Part shown: positions 10,901-17,795 of the stretch, one piece after another | How the letters are laid out: the number at the start of each line of letters is the position of its first letter | Numbering within the stretch: position 1 is the stretch's first letter | Assembly: GCF_019802045.1 (NCBI RefSeq) | Contig: NZ_JAHVHU010000007.1 | Coordinates: forward strand, 1 to 64,000 | From: Membranihabitans marinus | GTDB lineage: Bacteria > Bacteroidota > Bacteroidia > Chitinophagales > Saprospiraceae | DNA: 64,000 bases | Reading direction: 5' to 3' | Position numbers and translations under genes: made by a program | Notes under the pieces: generated by a model | Told to the model about the DNA's origin: nothing | The model's database searches: none | Seen by the model: the letters and a program-made list of their open reading frames with translations, nothing else

Positions 10901-11039
10901 CGGGAAGCGGGTGCGATCGGGCAGGACAACCAATGGATCGATCATTTCCCTTGATGAACTGATTAATGGGGTTTACGTGCTGCAGCTCCGAAATGGTGAC
11001 GAAATCATTGGTCATAAAAAATTGGTGCTAATGAGATAA
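4947..11039 (+). CDS. Giant T9SS-secreted beta-helix surface protein
   Basis: A 2030-residue secreted protein. The Sec signal peptide ends near ATAQ, followed by an NTLREAIDDSADGDIINI segment typical of the first coil of such proteins. Residues ~60-1340 carry about 44 copies (my count) of a short repeat centred on GGGIY/GGGL followed by NSxI...NNT, the right-handed parallel beta-helix (pectin-lyase-like, Pmp-type) pattern. A GDPLFV...SPAIDA block (choice-of-anchor-Q-like) closes the helix. HYR/Ig-like domains follow (DNCGG, DVHGN, DECGN), then an SdrB-like domain (about 1810-1930) and a C-terminal T9SS sorting domain from YPNPSHGQ to KLVLMR. It is probably an adhesin or matrix protein on the cell surface. 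No catalytic motif is evident. Confidence 0.88.
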   Translation: MNVTPLIIAQSAHKVSIIFSIAFLFVLILTAGSATAQATWNVTSSADAGANTLREAIDDSADGDIININVSSEIMIESGLYVFLKDLTIHGNGATINSVNSSNYTFFFDISNTTINDLTMKNLSKSWPVITAINSGPITLNNCTIIDNPTSSVKGGAIHSNVPIVLNNCTIQNNTAQDGGGIYMDFNALTLLNSIISGNTATGSFGTGGISCTGPFKMTNSEIINNNAPSGWTGGLQVYSSAIVEISGSKINNNSGNSGAGGCSIFGALALTNSEIVNNTCNGTGGGIQFISFGGTTPSIIMNSTISQNTANHSGGISYAGTSLTINDSHIDNNHSTQFSGGGLFISSGELTLKNSTVNNNEAKSTGGGIYSNVDCIIDNSKMNGNTSNDKGGGIYMYAGKLELKNQSEVNDNTTSIDGGGIYLNNSASTQLIANNSSINSNKTIHWGGGGIHIRPNGHTKILTNCELKNNRANTQGGAIYNQGGLQLNGVTMTGNKAQWGGGLYVWSGQAEINNSSLDINEASSDGGGVYSRSKLIIENNSTINENTAGQTGGGLWISHTGQTSTISGSQVNGNEAQRAAGILIGDGALTIDQGSQVNSNTNVSNFDGAGIYNSNAALTIKSSSVNDNTTAANGAGVFIAHGSHASLTTDQADITGNTAGKNGGGVYLSTIGNIQNSTITQNTATGPGGGIYVRELAGAKLSVTGGSISDNTASYGGGLILYHNNNANTISNCDVKNNEVTQQGGGAWIKANTSITGSTFESNSAVAAGGGIFMDSGTSTVKSSTLSMNSAAQGAGLYVRTGDLEIQSTNIEFNESLNAGGGIHQKEGTLSISDQSSISNNESINTSGGGIYVDNGKLTLNDSEVKNNKVKNGGGGIYLNSNPNVQFSAENSSISGNTTQVYGGGGLLIKANNHKKIIRNCIIQENTAKGEGGGLVNNGELEILDNSIIKNNESQTGNGGGLYNTGALMFNHTKVLENHARRGGGLFTKTGNATIESSSVIQGNEAIHFGGGVFFHSGTHVIRNSAVLDNQSNNSGGGIFFNEGSLTIESAKVNDNSSTGSKGGGIHNEKGALIIKKSEINGNSALTWGGGIYSSYLTGAVSFSIDGSEVNGNSANNGGGISVDVINNYTISNTEFKNNTAQNNGGAINIIGGTGMVDISQVTIVNNQATHGGGISNTSLDLMVHNSTINHNQSTHHGGGIYNENNNTTLTNSKINGNTSNSNGGGIWNNGTLDISDSEIRGNTALYWGGGILTFGTATLDKMIIEGNSANDGGGIANVASISIDYSTITNNTATNGGGLHNLSSGAYQGNLTLTNSIVSLNHGTSGADIHNTASISGDHNLLSDYTGSGLTANGTNNLTGDPLFVSDFNNLNLTKCSPAIDAASNGDDMGALQSGLTAIVPVITTASITVALNDQHPNLISIDPSMVSYNFMGCTDITISLAPVDFDCSHVGQSVTTTATVTYSGGQSFQQPISVIVLDQAAPHFTPFPPDTVYVAAGDPLPAPDPVTYADNCGGVVALNVSDGSSTTLKCGEKIYRTYSITDVHGNVRAFVQTIIIGDGIGPEITVWDEDQMDITGLNSLPVYSVQHDTTYTSFTSDAVLARYCGQSQYIQRTYTALDACHNESTKTLNIMFSDEEKPVLTKEADFLQNVENGDTIDWVDCIYPAPSRNDISWSDNSGKAVVKTHVYPLPLPDTAPFGLFKLLNYVYEVEDECGNSTELNFYMGLYDLQGPIFQYIPRDTIIQAIPDLPPIPNQVIILDVCNYVVWDTVATAPIIDPWTGDTTAFSRKWMARDVVGHETFEEQIIYIKSDKIAYGEVTARIAYHDKLTPKHFDGEIGENGIEIHLYRLNTDGGKNVVTDSTTTQNWFGRNGSGWMTGILPGSYQVKVDVPEGFYIRQNSRVDSLGWSDTLTYNGELIDLGLIVFTPILEPKVQNVQPLRSMAQNKIPAQNQEWMVYPNPSHGQVKIEYSNNEQYDFDLFDRTGKRVRSGRTTNGSIISLDELINGVYVLQLRNGDEIIGHKKLVLMR

Positions 11040-11044
11040 TTTGG

Positions 11045-11190
11045 TCTACCCATGTACCGTACCTGACGGCACGGGTAAATCTGCTGTATTCCTATGTGTC
11101 TACCCATGTACTGTACCTGACGGCACGGGTGAATCTGCTGATTCCCTGTATATCACCCACGTGCCGTACCTGGCGGCACGGATGGTTCTG
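11045..11190. repeat. Three tandem palindromic repeats
   Basis: Three copies of a ~40-bp unit at 11045-11086, 11099-11140 and 11152-11190. Each contains a hairpin of the form GTGCCG-TACCTGG-CGGCAC. The first two copies are nearly identical (TCTACCCATGTACYGTACC...) and the third has diverged outside the stem. They lie just after the stop of the giant surface protein and could act as a transcription or mRNA-stability barrier. There is no T-tract, so they are not classical terminators. The remaining bases up to the next gene (11359) show nothing else. Confidence 0.7.
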
Positions 11191-11358
11191 AGCCATGCCC
11201 ATCTTTTGGTAGCACCAGGCAGAAAAAAATGCCGCGGTGGGGCATGCCCTGCGTAAAAAATAGACATCGAATATCCATCGCATGTCCGGTACGCTACCTT
11301 TCCGTATATTGTGACTTCCAACTCATCCTTTTTTTTTGAGCATCATATAAACCTTCTT

Positions 11359-12303
11359 ATGACCAATATATTCAAGATTTTCGTTGGCGTTATAACACTG
11401 CTGACCATATTCTCCTGTGGATCTTCCAAGCAAAACTTCAGCTTCTTTGCCATCGGCGATATGCCTTATAATGTGCCAGAAGATTATGAACGATTTGAGC
11501 ACGTCATCACAGCCATTAACGAGCAAGATCCTGCATTTACGGTTCATGTTGGTGACATAAAAGGAGGAAGCAGTCCTTGTACCGATGCCGTATTTGAAAA
11601 ACTGTATGACTATTTCCAGGAATTTAAGAACCCGGTCATCCTCACTCCCGGGGACAATGACTGGACCGATTGCCATCGAAAGGGAGCGGGTGAATATGAT
11701 CCGGTGGAACGTTTGGAACAACTAAGATCTGTCTTTTACAAGGATCGGAAAAGCATGGGGCAAACCAAACTCGATTTGCACACCCAGGACACCTACCCGG
11801 GCTATGAGAAGTTCGTAGAGAATGCCCTTTGGGAACAAAAGAAAATCCTGTTTGCCACACTCCATGTGGTTGGGTCGAACAATAATTTCAACCCGGACAA
11901 CCCGGCAGACAATACAGAATTCAACGAACGCAACACCGCCAACCTGTTTTGGCTGGAAGAAGTATTCCGACAGGCCAAAAACCGCAACAGCCAAGGTCTG
12001 GTACTATTCTTACATGCCGGCATGAACTACGCGGATTCAGACCAAAGCGGATTCAAGGACTTCACAAAAAAACTTCGACAGGAAGTTTTGAATTATGAAA
12101 ACCCCGTACTATTAGTTTATGGGGATCACCATCGGTTCCTCATCGAGAAACCCCTGCGAAACGATGATGGCCGGGTTGTAAAAAACTTTACATCTCTGAT
12201 GGTGTTCGGAAACCCGGACATGCATGCGGTTCAGATCTCTGTAAATAGAAAATATGACGCTCTGTTTGAGATTCGGCAACATTTTATAAAAGAAGCAGAA
12301 TAA
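11359..12303 (+). CDS. Calcineurin-like metallophosphoesterase lipoprotein
   Basis: A 314-residue protein. I start it at the ATG at 11359, which gives a lipoprotein signal (TLLTIFSCGSS, lipid Cys20); the upstream in-frame start would bury it. Metallophosphoesterase blocks occur in order: FFAIGDMPY, VHVGDIKGG, LTPGDNDWTDC, FLHAGMNY and VYGDHHRF, matching the GD-GD-GDND-H-GDHH layout for a two-metal centre. It is probably a periplasm-facing, membrane-anchored phosphoesterase of unknown substrate. The CPBP protease gene begins 41 nt downstream in the same direction, so co-transcription is possible. Confidence 0.85.
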   Translation: MTNIFKIFVGVITLLTIFSCGSSKQNFSFFAIGDMPYNVPEDYERFEHVITAINEQDPAFTVHVGDIKGGSSPCTDAVFEKLYDYFQEFKNPVILTPGDNDWTDCHRKGAGEYDPVERLEQLRSVFYKDRKSMGQTKLDLHTQDTYPGYEKFVENALWEQKKILFATLHVVGSNNNFNPDNPADNTEFNERNTANLFWLEEVFRQAKNRNSQGLVLFLHAGMNYADSDQSGFKDFTKKLRQEVLNYENPVLLVYGDHHRFLIEKPLRNDDGRVVKNFTSLMVFGNPDMHAVQISVNRKYDALFEIRQHFIKEAE

Positions 12304-12344
12304 GAGGCGACAGCCCAACTTAGAACCGGAAACTTGGTTTCAAC

Positions 12345-12893
12345 ATGAAAACATCTACAAAACTGAGCCTACTTACGCTGTTGCTCTTTGGCGCAGGTGG
12401 CTATTTAGTCATCGAATACGCACAAGACCAAGACTTCCTAGAGGTATTGGAATCAGGACGGGGTATCAACACCCAGTTAATGACCGGATTAATCGCAGGT
12501 ATGCTTGCTTCGGTGGTCGCTGTAGGATTGATCTCTCGTCGTTTTTTTAAGGAAGAGATGGAATGTTATAAAGGATTAATTGACCAGCTGAATCTGCGCT
12601 TTTTGGACATTATTTTTCTCTCACTTTGTGCAGGCATCGGCGAAGAACTCTTCTTTCGGGGTGGGATTCAGCCTTTCCTCGGAATATGGTGGACCTCCAT
12701 CCTGTTTGTATTGCTCCACGGTTACCTCAACCCCAAAAACTGGCGGATCAGTATTTACGGAATGGTGATGGTAGGCATCATCGCAGGGTTTGGCTTTTTA
12801 TTCAGGGATATTGGGCTAATTTCCGCCATGACCGCACATGCGGTCCTGGATATTGTCTTGCTAATCTATATTACCTCCTATGCCCCTGAATGA
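12345..12893 (+). CDS. CPBP family intramembrane metalloprotease
   Basis: A 182-residue polytopic membrane protein with about five hydrophobic segments. It carries the CPBP (CAAX protease / bacteriocin-processing, Abi) motifs: EELFFRGG (EExxxR), a His in FVLLHGYLNPK, and HAVLDIVLL near the C-terminus. These residues form the metal-dependent active site inside the membrane in the family. Members cleave prenylated or other membrane peptides or act in peptide-toxin immunity; the substrate here cannot be told from sequence. The order is consistent with a unit with the preceding phosphoesterase. Confidence 0.87.
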   Translation: MKTSTKLSLLTLLLFGAGGYLVIEYAQDQDFLEVLESGRGINTQLMTGLIAGMLASVVAVGLISRRFFKEEMECYKGLIDQLNLRFLDIIFLSLCAGIGEELFFRGGIQPFLGIWWTSILFVLLHGYLNPKNWRISIYGMVMVGIIAGFGFLFRDIGLISAMTAHAVLDIVLLIYITSYAPE

Positions 12894-13215
12894 TTCAGAG
12901 AATGGTTTTTCAACATTCTTTGACTTAGAAGAAGTCGCAATGTCTAAGCATGCATTACGACCTCTCTGAGGTCGATATTTTGAAAATAACCATTGCTAAT
13001 ATACTTCGACCTACGCTGCAGGTCTGCTTAGAATCTACATTTAAAGCGCTAACTACATACCCCAACTTGGCCGTGAATTTAATTGATCACATGAAGTAAG
13101 TTAAGACTAATTATTTGACACAGATCCAATCAACATTGTCGTTGATTTTCGAATTTCAATCCTTTAATTCTCCATTTACTGAAACCAATTAAAAAGGAAT
13201 AAGGTTTTATTACAG
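12894..13215. other. Intergenic stretch with one hairpin
   Basis: I see no gene. A stem-loop CGACCTC-TCT-GAGGTCG lies at 12958-12974 and is followed by ATATTTT. It could terminate the phosphoesterase/CPBP transcript, although the T-tract is poor. A related CGACCTACGCTGCAGGTC segment follows near 13007. The rest is AT-rich leader for the ERCC4 gene. Confidence 0.4.
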
Positions 13216-13893
13216 ATGAAGTTACCTCAAGAAATACCGGTCCTCGTCGATCATCGGGAAAGGAATTCCGTCCTACTACAGGCGTTGGAAGACCACCCTA
13301 TATTTTGCCCGGAAACGGTGTATTTACCGGAGGGAGACTACCGGATCGGTGAAGAGATGTTGGTCGAGCGCAAGACCTGCGTTGATTTTGCGCTATCGAT
13401 CATTCAGGGGCGGTTGTTCCGGCAGGCCATACGACTCAGTGCTGCCGTGAAGGACAGAAAGATAGAAGCGGCTGTGATTATCATCGAAGGTCAGGAAGAT
13501 GAATTCCATAAAATTGACATAAACCGGGAAGCTGTTTTAGGGGCGATGGCCAGTCTCTCGCTGAAATTTCAATTACCGGTTTTCCGGACTTTAGCCCCGC
13601 TGGAATCCGTCAAAATGATGGATTACATTTATCATCAGATCGATATGGAAGTTGATCAGCACCATCGGACGTTTCCGGTTCGTTGGGGTAAGTTCAGCAA
13701 GGGAACCCGCAAGAGAAAGCAGATTTACATTTTACAGGGATTGCCGGGAATTGGTGCTGCGCGGGCTGCAGACCTTTTAGATCATTTTGGCAGCGTAGGT
13801 AGTGTTTTTGCAGCTTCCGATAAAGACCTTTGCGATGTGAAAGGAATCGGTAAAGGCATAGCGAAGGAGATCCGAAAGATCATTGAGCCATAG
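13216..13893 (+). CDS. ERCC4 (XPF/Mus81-type) nuclease with HhH domain
   Basis: A 225-residue protein. The N-terminal nuclease domain has the XPF/Mus81 metal site: Asp12 and Glu15 in VDHRER, GDY at 40-42, Glu51-Arg52-Lys53 in VERKTCVD, and Asp57. The C-terminal 65 residues form a tandem helix-hairpin-helix with LPGIGAARA and VKGIGKGIA. The family cuts branched DNA such as flaps or stalled forks, and the HhH pair binds the duplex. There is no helicase domain, so it is a compact stand-alone form. It is a single gene, preceded by 322 nt and followed by 640 nt without genes. Its presence in a bacteroidete is unusual but the motifs are complete. Confidence 0.88.
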   Translation: MKLPQEIPVLVDHRERNSVLLQALEDHPIFCPETVYLPEGDYRIGEEMLVERKTCVDFALSIIQGRLFRQAIRLSAAVKDRKIEAAVIIIEGQEDEFHKIDINREAVLGAMASLSLKFQLPVFRTLAPLESVKMMDYIYHQIDMEVDQHHRTFPVRWGKFSKGTRKRKQIYILQGLPGIGAARAADLLDHFGSVGSVFAASDKDLCDVKGIGKGIAKEIRKIIEP

Positions 13894-14533
13894 TCGTTGT
13901 ATTTTGACTTAGAAGCGTCCAAAATAAGTAAGAAAGACGCGGTTGAGACTTCCATATAATCAGGTTATTAAAATACCAAACCCTTGTCAAAAAATAAGAG
14001 GGTCAGGTTGAACACGGAGTTCAAAGCACAACCATTCCCCTCCCCGAATGGCGCCTATCGGCTTATTCGGGGTTATTCACCTTCAACACCTCCGGCGTTG
14101 TTGGGTAGTCAATATGAGATCGAACACATTGAAACTTCACGATAATTGGAGATAGATCACCACTATTCAGAACCCCGGATGGGGTTCAATATTAAGCTTT
14201 AGGGTGAAAAAGATCAGGGTGTTTAATAGAGGATGAAATTGAAAATAATTCAACAATTTGGTAAAATAATGGGATCCTGAAAATAGGTTTGATTTCCAGA
14301 GCATCCTCTTAGTGTAATTTACTGGCTTTGAAAGGTTTTATTTATTTCTGAAATTTATTTTGGACGGGTGTGATTCTGACTATATAATTCTAATTCCGTC
14401 CGCTGATCTACAACAATGTGGATAGGCGATAGTTTGATTTGTCCCATATTTACCATCTCGGGTCCCCATTCTGCAGTTTTATTCTTAACTTAACGATCTG
14501 AAGCAAATAAGAATCCTTTAAGTGAATGATAGT
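13894..14533. other. Intergenic region with hairpin repeats
   Basis: No gene is seen. A long stem-loop CCCCGAAT...ATTCGGGG at 14042-14072 is followed by TTCACCTTCAACACCTCCGGCGTTG. This looks like a copy of a dispersed Bacteroidota intergenic repeat, and a related copy lies near 37450-37550. A second short hairpin, AACCCCGGATGGGGTT, lies near 14170-14190. The last ~150 bases are the leader of the AraC-type gene. Confidence 0.45.
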
Positions 14534-15460
14534 ATGTCCAGAAGAGAATCCAAGGTTCGTCAGATTCCGGTTCACGAATTGCAACAGCGCGATTTGGAAA
14601 CCTTCGATTATAAACTTTACCACCTCAAGGGGCAATATTCCGAATCCCATGCACTTCCTTCCATGCCCGGAGATACGGCACGTCCGCACCGGCACAAATA
14701 TCATGAAATATGCTTTTTTAAAACGGGCTCCGGCATTCATGAAATCGATTTTAAAAAGATCAAAATCCAGGCTTATAGCATTCATTTTGTCGTAGCAGGG
14801 CAAGTTCATTTATTGTCGGGCTCTCAAAACATGACAGGTCATGTATTGGCATTTTCACCCGGTTTTTTGTGGGATCACGCTCAGGATCACCTGTCCACTA
14901 CCCAACGATACCCCTTCGTCAATCCGATCAATGACATACAGAGCCTCAATCTCACCAAAAAAGATTTTCATTCCATCACAAGTACGGTCGAAATGCTCGC
15001 CAGCGAAGGCCCCCTGTGGAAATCAAGATCCAGCAAAATTATTCAGCATTACATTCATATTCTATTGGAAAAATGCAACTACCTGATCGACCGGCAATTT
15101 GAAAACAACCCTGAGTTAAATCCTTTAAAAAACAATCTCATCTCCAAATATAAAAATCTCGTAGAAGCCAATTTTCGACGAAAACATCAAGTGAAGGAAT
15201 ATAGTCAACTGCTCAGCATCACACCCGGCCACCTCAACCGTCACTGTAAAAACCAAACCGGCATGACTGCTTCAGAAATCATCTTACAACGACTCATCCT
15301 GGAAGCCAAGCGTTGGTTGCTTTTCACAGACAAATCAAGCAAAAGAATCGCTTATGATCTCCATTTTGAAGATCCTTCGTACTTCAGTCGCTTTTTTAAG
15401 AACAAAACCGGCTATTCTCCCATGAAGTTTCGACAGCTATTGCGTGAAAAGTACCATTGA
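14534..15460 (+). CDS. AraC-family transcriptional regulator
   Basis: A 308-residue regulator. The N-terminal half is a cupin-like sensor: a His cluster HRHKYHEICFFKTGSG, then YSIHFVVAGQVHLL. The C-terminal ~100 residues are an AraC-type double helix-turn-helix (HQVKEYSQLLSITPGHLNRH, then KRIAYDLHFEDPSYFSRFFK and TGYSPMKFR). I prefer the ATG at 14534 over the GTG 12 nt upstream. It sits 113 nt before a five-gene catabolic operon in the same direction and is probably its sugar-responsive activator. The ligand is likely the sugar handled by that operon; this is inference from position. Confidence 0.88.
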   Translation: MSRRESKVRQIPVHELQQRDLETFDYKLYHLKGQYSESHALPSMPGDTARPHRHKYHEICFFKTGSGIHEIDFKKIKIQAYSIHFVVAGQVHLLSGSQNMTGHVLAFSPGFLWDHAQDHLSTTQRYPFVNPINDIQSLNLTKKDFHSITSTVEMLASEGPLWKSRSSKIIQHYIHILLEKCNYLIDRQFENNPELNPLKNNLISKYKNLVEANFRRKHQVKEYSQLLSITPGHLNRHCKNQTGMTASEIILQRLILEAKRWLLFTDKSSKRIAYDLHFEDPSYFSRFFKNKTGYSPMKFRQLLREKYH

Positions 15461-15512
15461 TAACAGGAAATGTGCATTTTCCTCTACTCCATTTAGCTTA
15501 GTTTTGGCTCAG

Positions 15513-15540
15513 TACTTATTTAACACTTATTAAGTGACTT
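15513..15540 (+). promoter_or_regulatory. Palindrome in the catabolic-operon leader
   Basis: A perfect 13-bp palindrome, CACTTA-T-TAAGTG, at 15524-15536 lies 38 nt before the GH88-like gene. It is preceded by a second ACTTATT at 15513, so the box is partly repeated. It could be a binding site for the adjacent AraC-type regulator, which usually reads direct half-sites. No -7 box is obvious, so the assignment is tentative. Confidence 0.35.
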
Positions 15541-15573
15541 TTCTGTTCACATTGATGCTGTAAATAATTTTTT

Positions 15574-16953
15574 ATGAAAATCAATCAAGACTTAACACTT
15601 CATGATTTAGTACCGAAAATTCGCAGACTTTGGGAATTGTCCGGCGAGAAAATCGACCACATTCACCAACACTACGATCACAGTCAGGGATCCCCCGTAT
15701 TTACCGTCCAGGGAAAATATTCAACCCGGGGGTGGACCGAATGGACCCAGGGGTTTGAATTTGGTGCGGCGATATTACAACATGATATCACCGGTGAAAA
15801 ACGATATTTGGAAATAGGCCGTCAGGCAACACTGGAAAAAATGGCGGACCACGTCGGTCATTTTGGGGTCCATGATCATGGATTCAACAATGTCAGCACC
15901 TATGGCAACCTCCTCCGACTAATGAAAGAAGGCAAAATAGCACAAAACGACTGGGAACAGAACTTTTATGAACTGGCCCTCAAACTTTCCGGTTCGGTGC
16001 AAGCCAAACGATGGACCAATATTCCCGATGGTGGCTACTTGTATTCCTTTAATGGACCCCATTCGCTCTTTGTCGATACCATCCGAACCATCCGATCGCT
16101 AGTCGTCAGCCACGAGCTGGAATTTTATATGATGGGCGAGAATGATCAAAAGACCAATTTACTCCATCGCGCCGTACTGCATGCTTTATCCACGGCCAAA
16201 TATTCTGTCTTTTACGGGGAGGGGCGGGATACCTACGACGAATGGGGACGAACTGCACATGAAAGCGTTTTCAATGTAAATGATGGAAATTTCCGCTGTC
16301 CGGCGACCCAACAGGGCTATAGTGGCTTTACCACCTGGACCCGTGGACTGGCTTGGGCTATGGTGGGCTTCCCGGAACAATTGGAATATCTAAAAACGCT
16401 TGATCCGTCGGAGCTGGAATCACTTCCTGTCGAAGAAGACATTATTGAAGTCTACGAAAAAGCGGCCAGAGCCACTTGTGATTTCTTTATTGATAACACG
16501 CCAACCGACGGAATTCCATACTGGGATGCCGGAGCACCGGGCCTTGCCCACATGGGAGATTACTTATCTCGTGCATCGGACCCATACAATGATCATGAAC
16601 CGGTAGACAGTTCTGCTGCAGCCATCGGAGCTCAGGGGTTGTTGCGACTGGGGAAATACCTCAATGATAAAAATGATGGAGACGGCACCAAATACTGGCA
16701 GGCAGGTCTCACCGTATTAAATCATTTGTTTGACGAGCCTTACCTGAGTACCGATCCGGAGCACCAGGGCTTGATCCTGCACTCGATCTATCACCGGCCC
16801 AACGGCTGGGATTATGTGCCGAAAGGGTCCAAAATTCCATACGGTGAGTCCAGCATGTGGGGCGATTACCACGCCCGGGAGGTTGCTTTGTTGGCCTATC
16901 GCATACTGAACGACGAACCGTATTATACTTTTTTTAGTGCTGTAAAGCCTTAA
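15574..16953 (+). CDS. GH88-like unsaturated glucuronyl hydrolase
   Basis: A 459-residue (alpha/alpha)6-barrel type protein that resembles family GH88. Supporting segments are GGYLYSFNGPHSLFVDTIR, TTWTRGLAWAMVGF (the family has YxWxRGxAWxxYGF), PYWDAGAP, the SSAAAIGAQGLLRL helix and WGDYHAREVALL. Family enzymes hydrate the C4-C5 double bond at the end of lyase-made oligosaccharides and release an unsaturated uronate. There is no signal peptide, so it is cytoplasmic. It is first in an operon with isomerase, dehydrogenase and transporter genes. No polysaccharide lyase or SusCD pair is nearby, so the substrate must arrive through the MFS transporter. GH105 or another related barrel is possible. 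Confidence 0.72.
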   Translation: MKINQDLTLHDLVPKIRRLWELSGEKIDHIHQHYDHSQGSPVFTVQGKYSTRGWTEWTQGFEFGAAILQHDITGEKRYLEIGRQATLEKMADHVGHFGVHDHGFNNVSTYGNLLRLMKEGKIAQNDWEQNFYELALKLSGSVQAKRWTNIPDGGYLYSFNGPHSLFVDTIRTIRSLVVSHELEFYMMGENDQKTNLLHRAVLHALSTAKYSVFYGEGRDTYDEWGRTAHESVFNVNDGNFRCPATQQGYSGFTTWTRGLAWAMVGFPEQLEYLKTLDPSELESLPVEEDIIEVYEKAARATCDFFIDNTPTDGIPYWDAGAPGLAHMGDYLSRASDPYNDHEPVDSSAAAIGAQGLLRLGKYLNDKNDGDGTKYWQAGLTVLNHLFDEPYLSTDPEHQGLILHSIYHRPNGWDYVPKGSKIPYGESSMWGDYHAREVALLAYRILNDEPYYTFFSAVKP

Positions 16954-16958
16954 GATCA

Positions 16959-17780
16959 ATGGATAAGAATCTCAACAAGCTCTGCGTTCACACCATCACC
17001 ACAAAACCCTGGGAAATCGAAGAATCTTCAGAAGCCTTCTCGGCAGCCGGAGTGGGTGGGATTACGGTCTGGCGGCAGGCACTGGAAGGTCGAAACGCTG
17101 TTCACACCGGAGAACGACTGCGAAAAGACGGACTGGAAGTGGTTGCTTTGTGTCGCGGTGGATTTTTCCCGTCGTCTTCCGAGAAACAACGCCAACTGAA
17201 TATCGAGGATAACCTACTCGCTTTGGAAGAAGCGGCAGCAATCGGTGCTCCACTCGTGGTTTTGGTCTGCGGCGCCGAACCCACTCAACCACTTGCCCAA
17301 TCCAGGGATCAAATCCGGGCTGGCATCGAAACACTGCTCCCCCGGGCGGAAGACCTGAACGTAAAGCTCGCCATCGAACCTCTTCACCCGATGTATGCCG
17401 ACACGCGATCAGCGATCAATACCATGGCTCAGGCCAATGACATGGCGGAAGCCATCGATTCTGCGCTGGTCGGCGTCGCTGTCGATGTTTACCACCTGTG
17501 GTGGGACCCCGATCTGGAAAAGGAACTCTATCGCTGTGGTAAGAACAACAATTTACTGGCTTTTCATATTTGTGACTGGAAATTTCCGGTGGAAGATATT
17601 CTCAATGACCGTGGACTCATGGGAGAGGGGTGCATCAACGTACCTGAAATCAGAAGTTGGGTCGAAAAAGCCGGATTTGATGGATTCAATGAGGTGGAGA
17701 TTTTTTCAGATCGATATTGGTCGATGGATCAAAAAGACTTTTTAGACAAAATCATTCATGCATATCAGCATCATTCGTAA
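16959..17780 (+). CDS. Sugar phosphate isomerase/epimerase (TIM barrel)
   Basis: A 273-residue protein of the xylose-isomerase-like TIM-barrel superfamily (COG1082). Metal-site segments are visible: AIEPLHPMY, GVAVDVYHLWWD, AFHICDWKFP and GFNEVEIFSD supply the Glu, Asp, His and Glu ligands in the usual order. It begins 5 nt after the GH88-like stop and is followed 15 nt later by the Gfo/Idh/MocA gene. It probably isomerises or epimerises a keto-sugar or uronate intermediate. The exact substrate is not evident. Confidence 0.82.
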   Translation: MDKNLNKLCVHTITTKPWEIEESSEAFSAAGVGGITVWRQALEGRNAVHTGERLRKDGLEVVALCRGGFFPSSSEKQRQLNIEDNLLALEEAAAIGAPLVVLVCGAEPTQPLAQSRDQIRAGIETLLPRAEDLNVKLAIEPLHPMYADTRSAINTMAQANDMAEAIDSALVGVAVDVYHLWWDPDLEKELYRCGKNNNLLAFHICDWKFPVEDILNDRGLMGEGCINVPEIRSWVEKAGFDGFNEVEIFSDRYWSMDQKDFLDKIIHAYQHHS

Positions 17781-17795
17781 ACTACTGCAACCACT

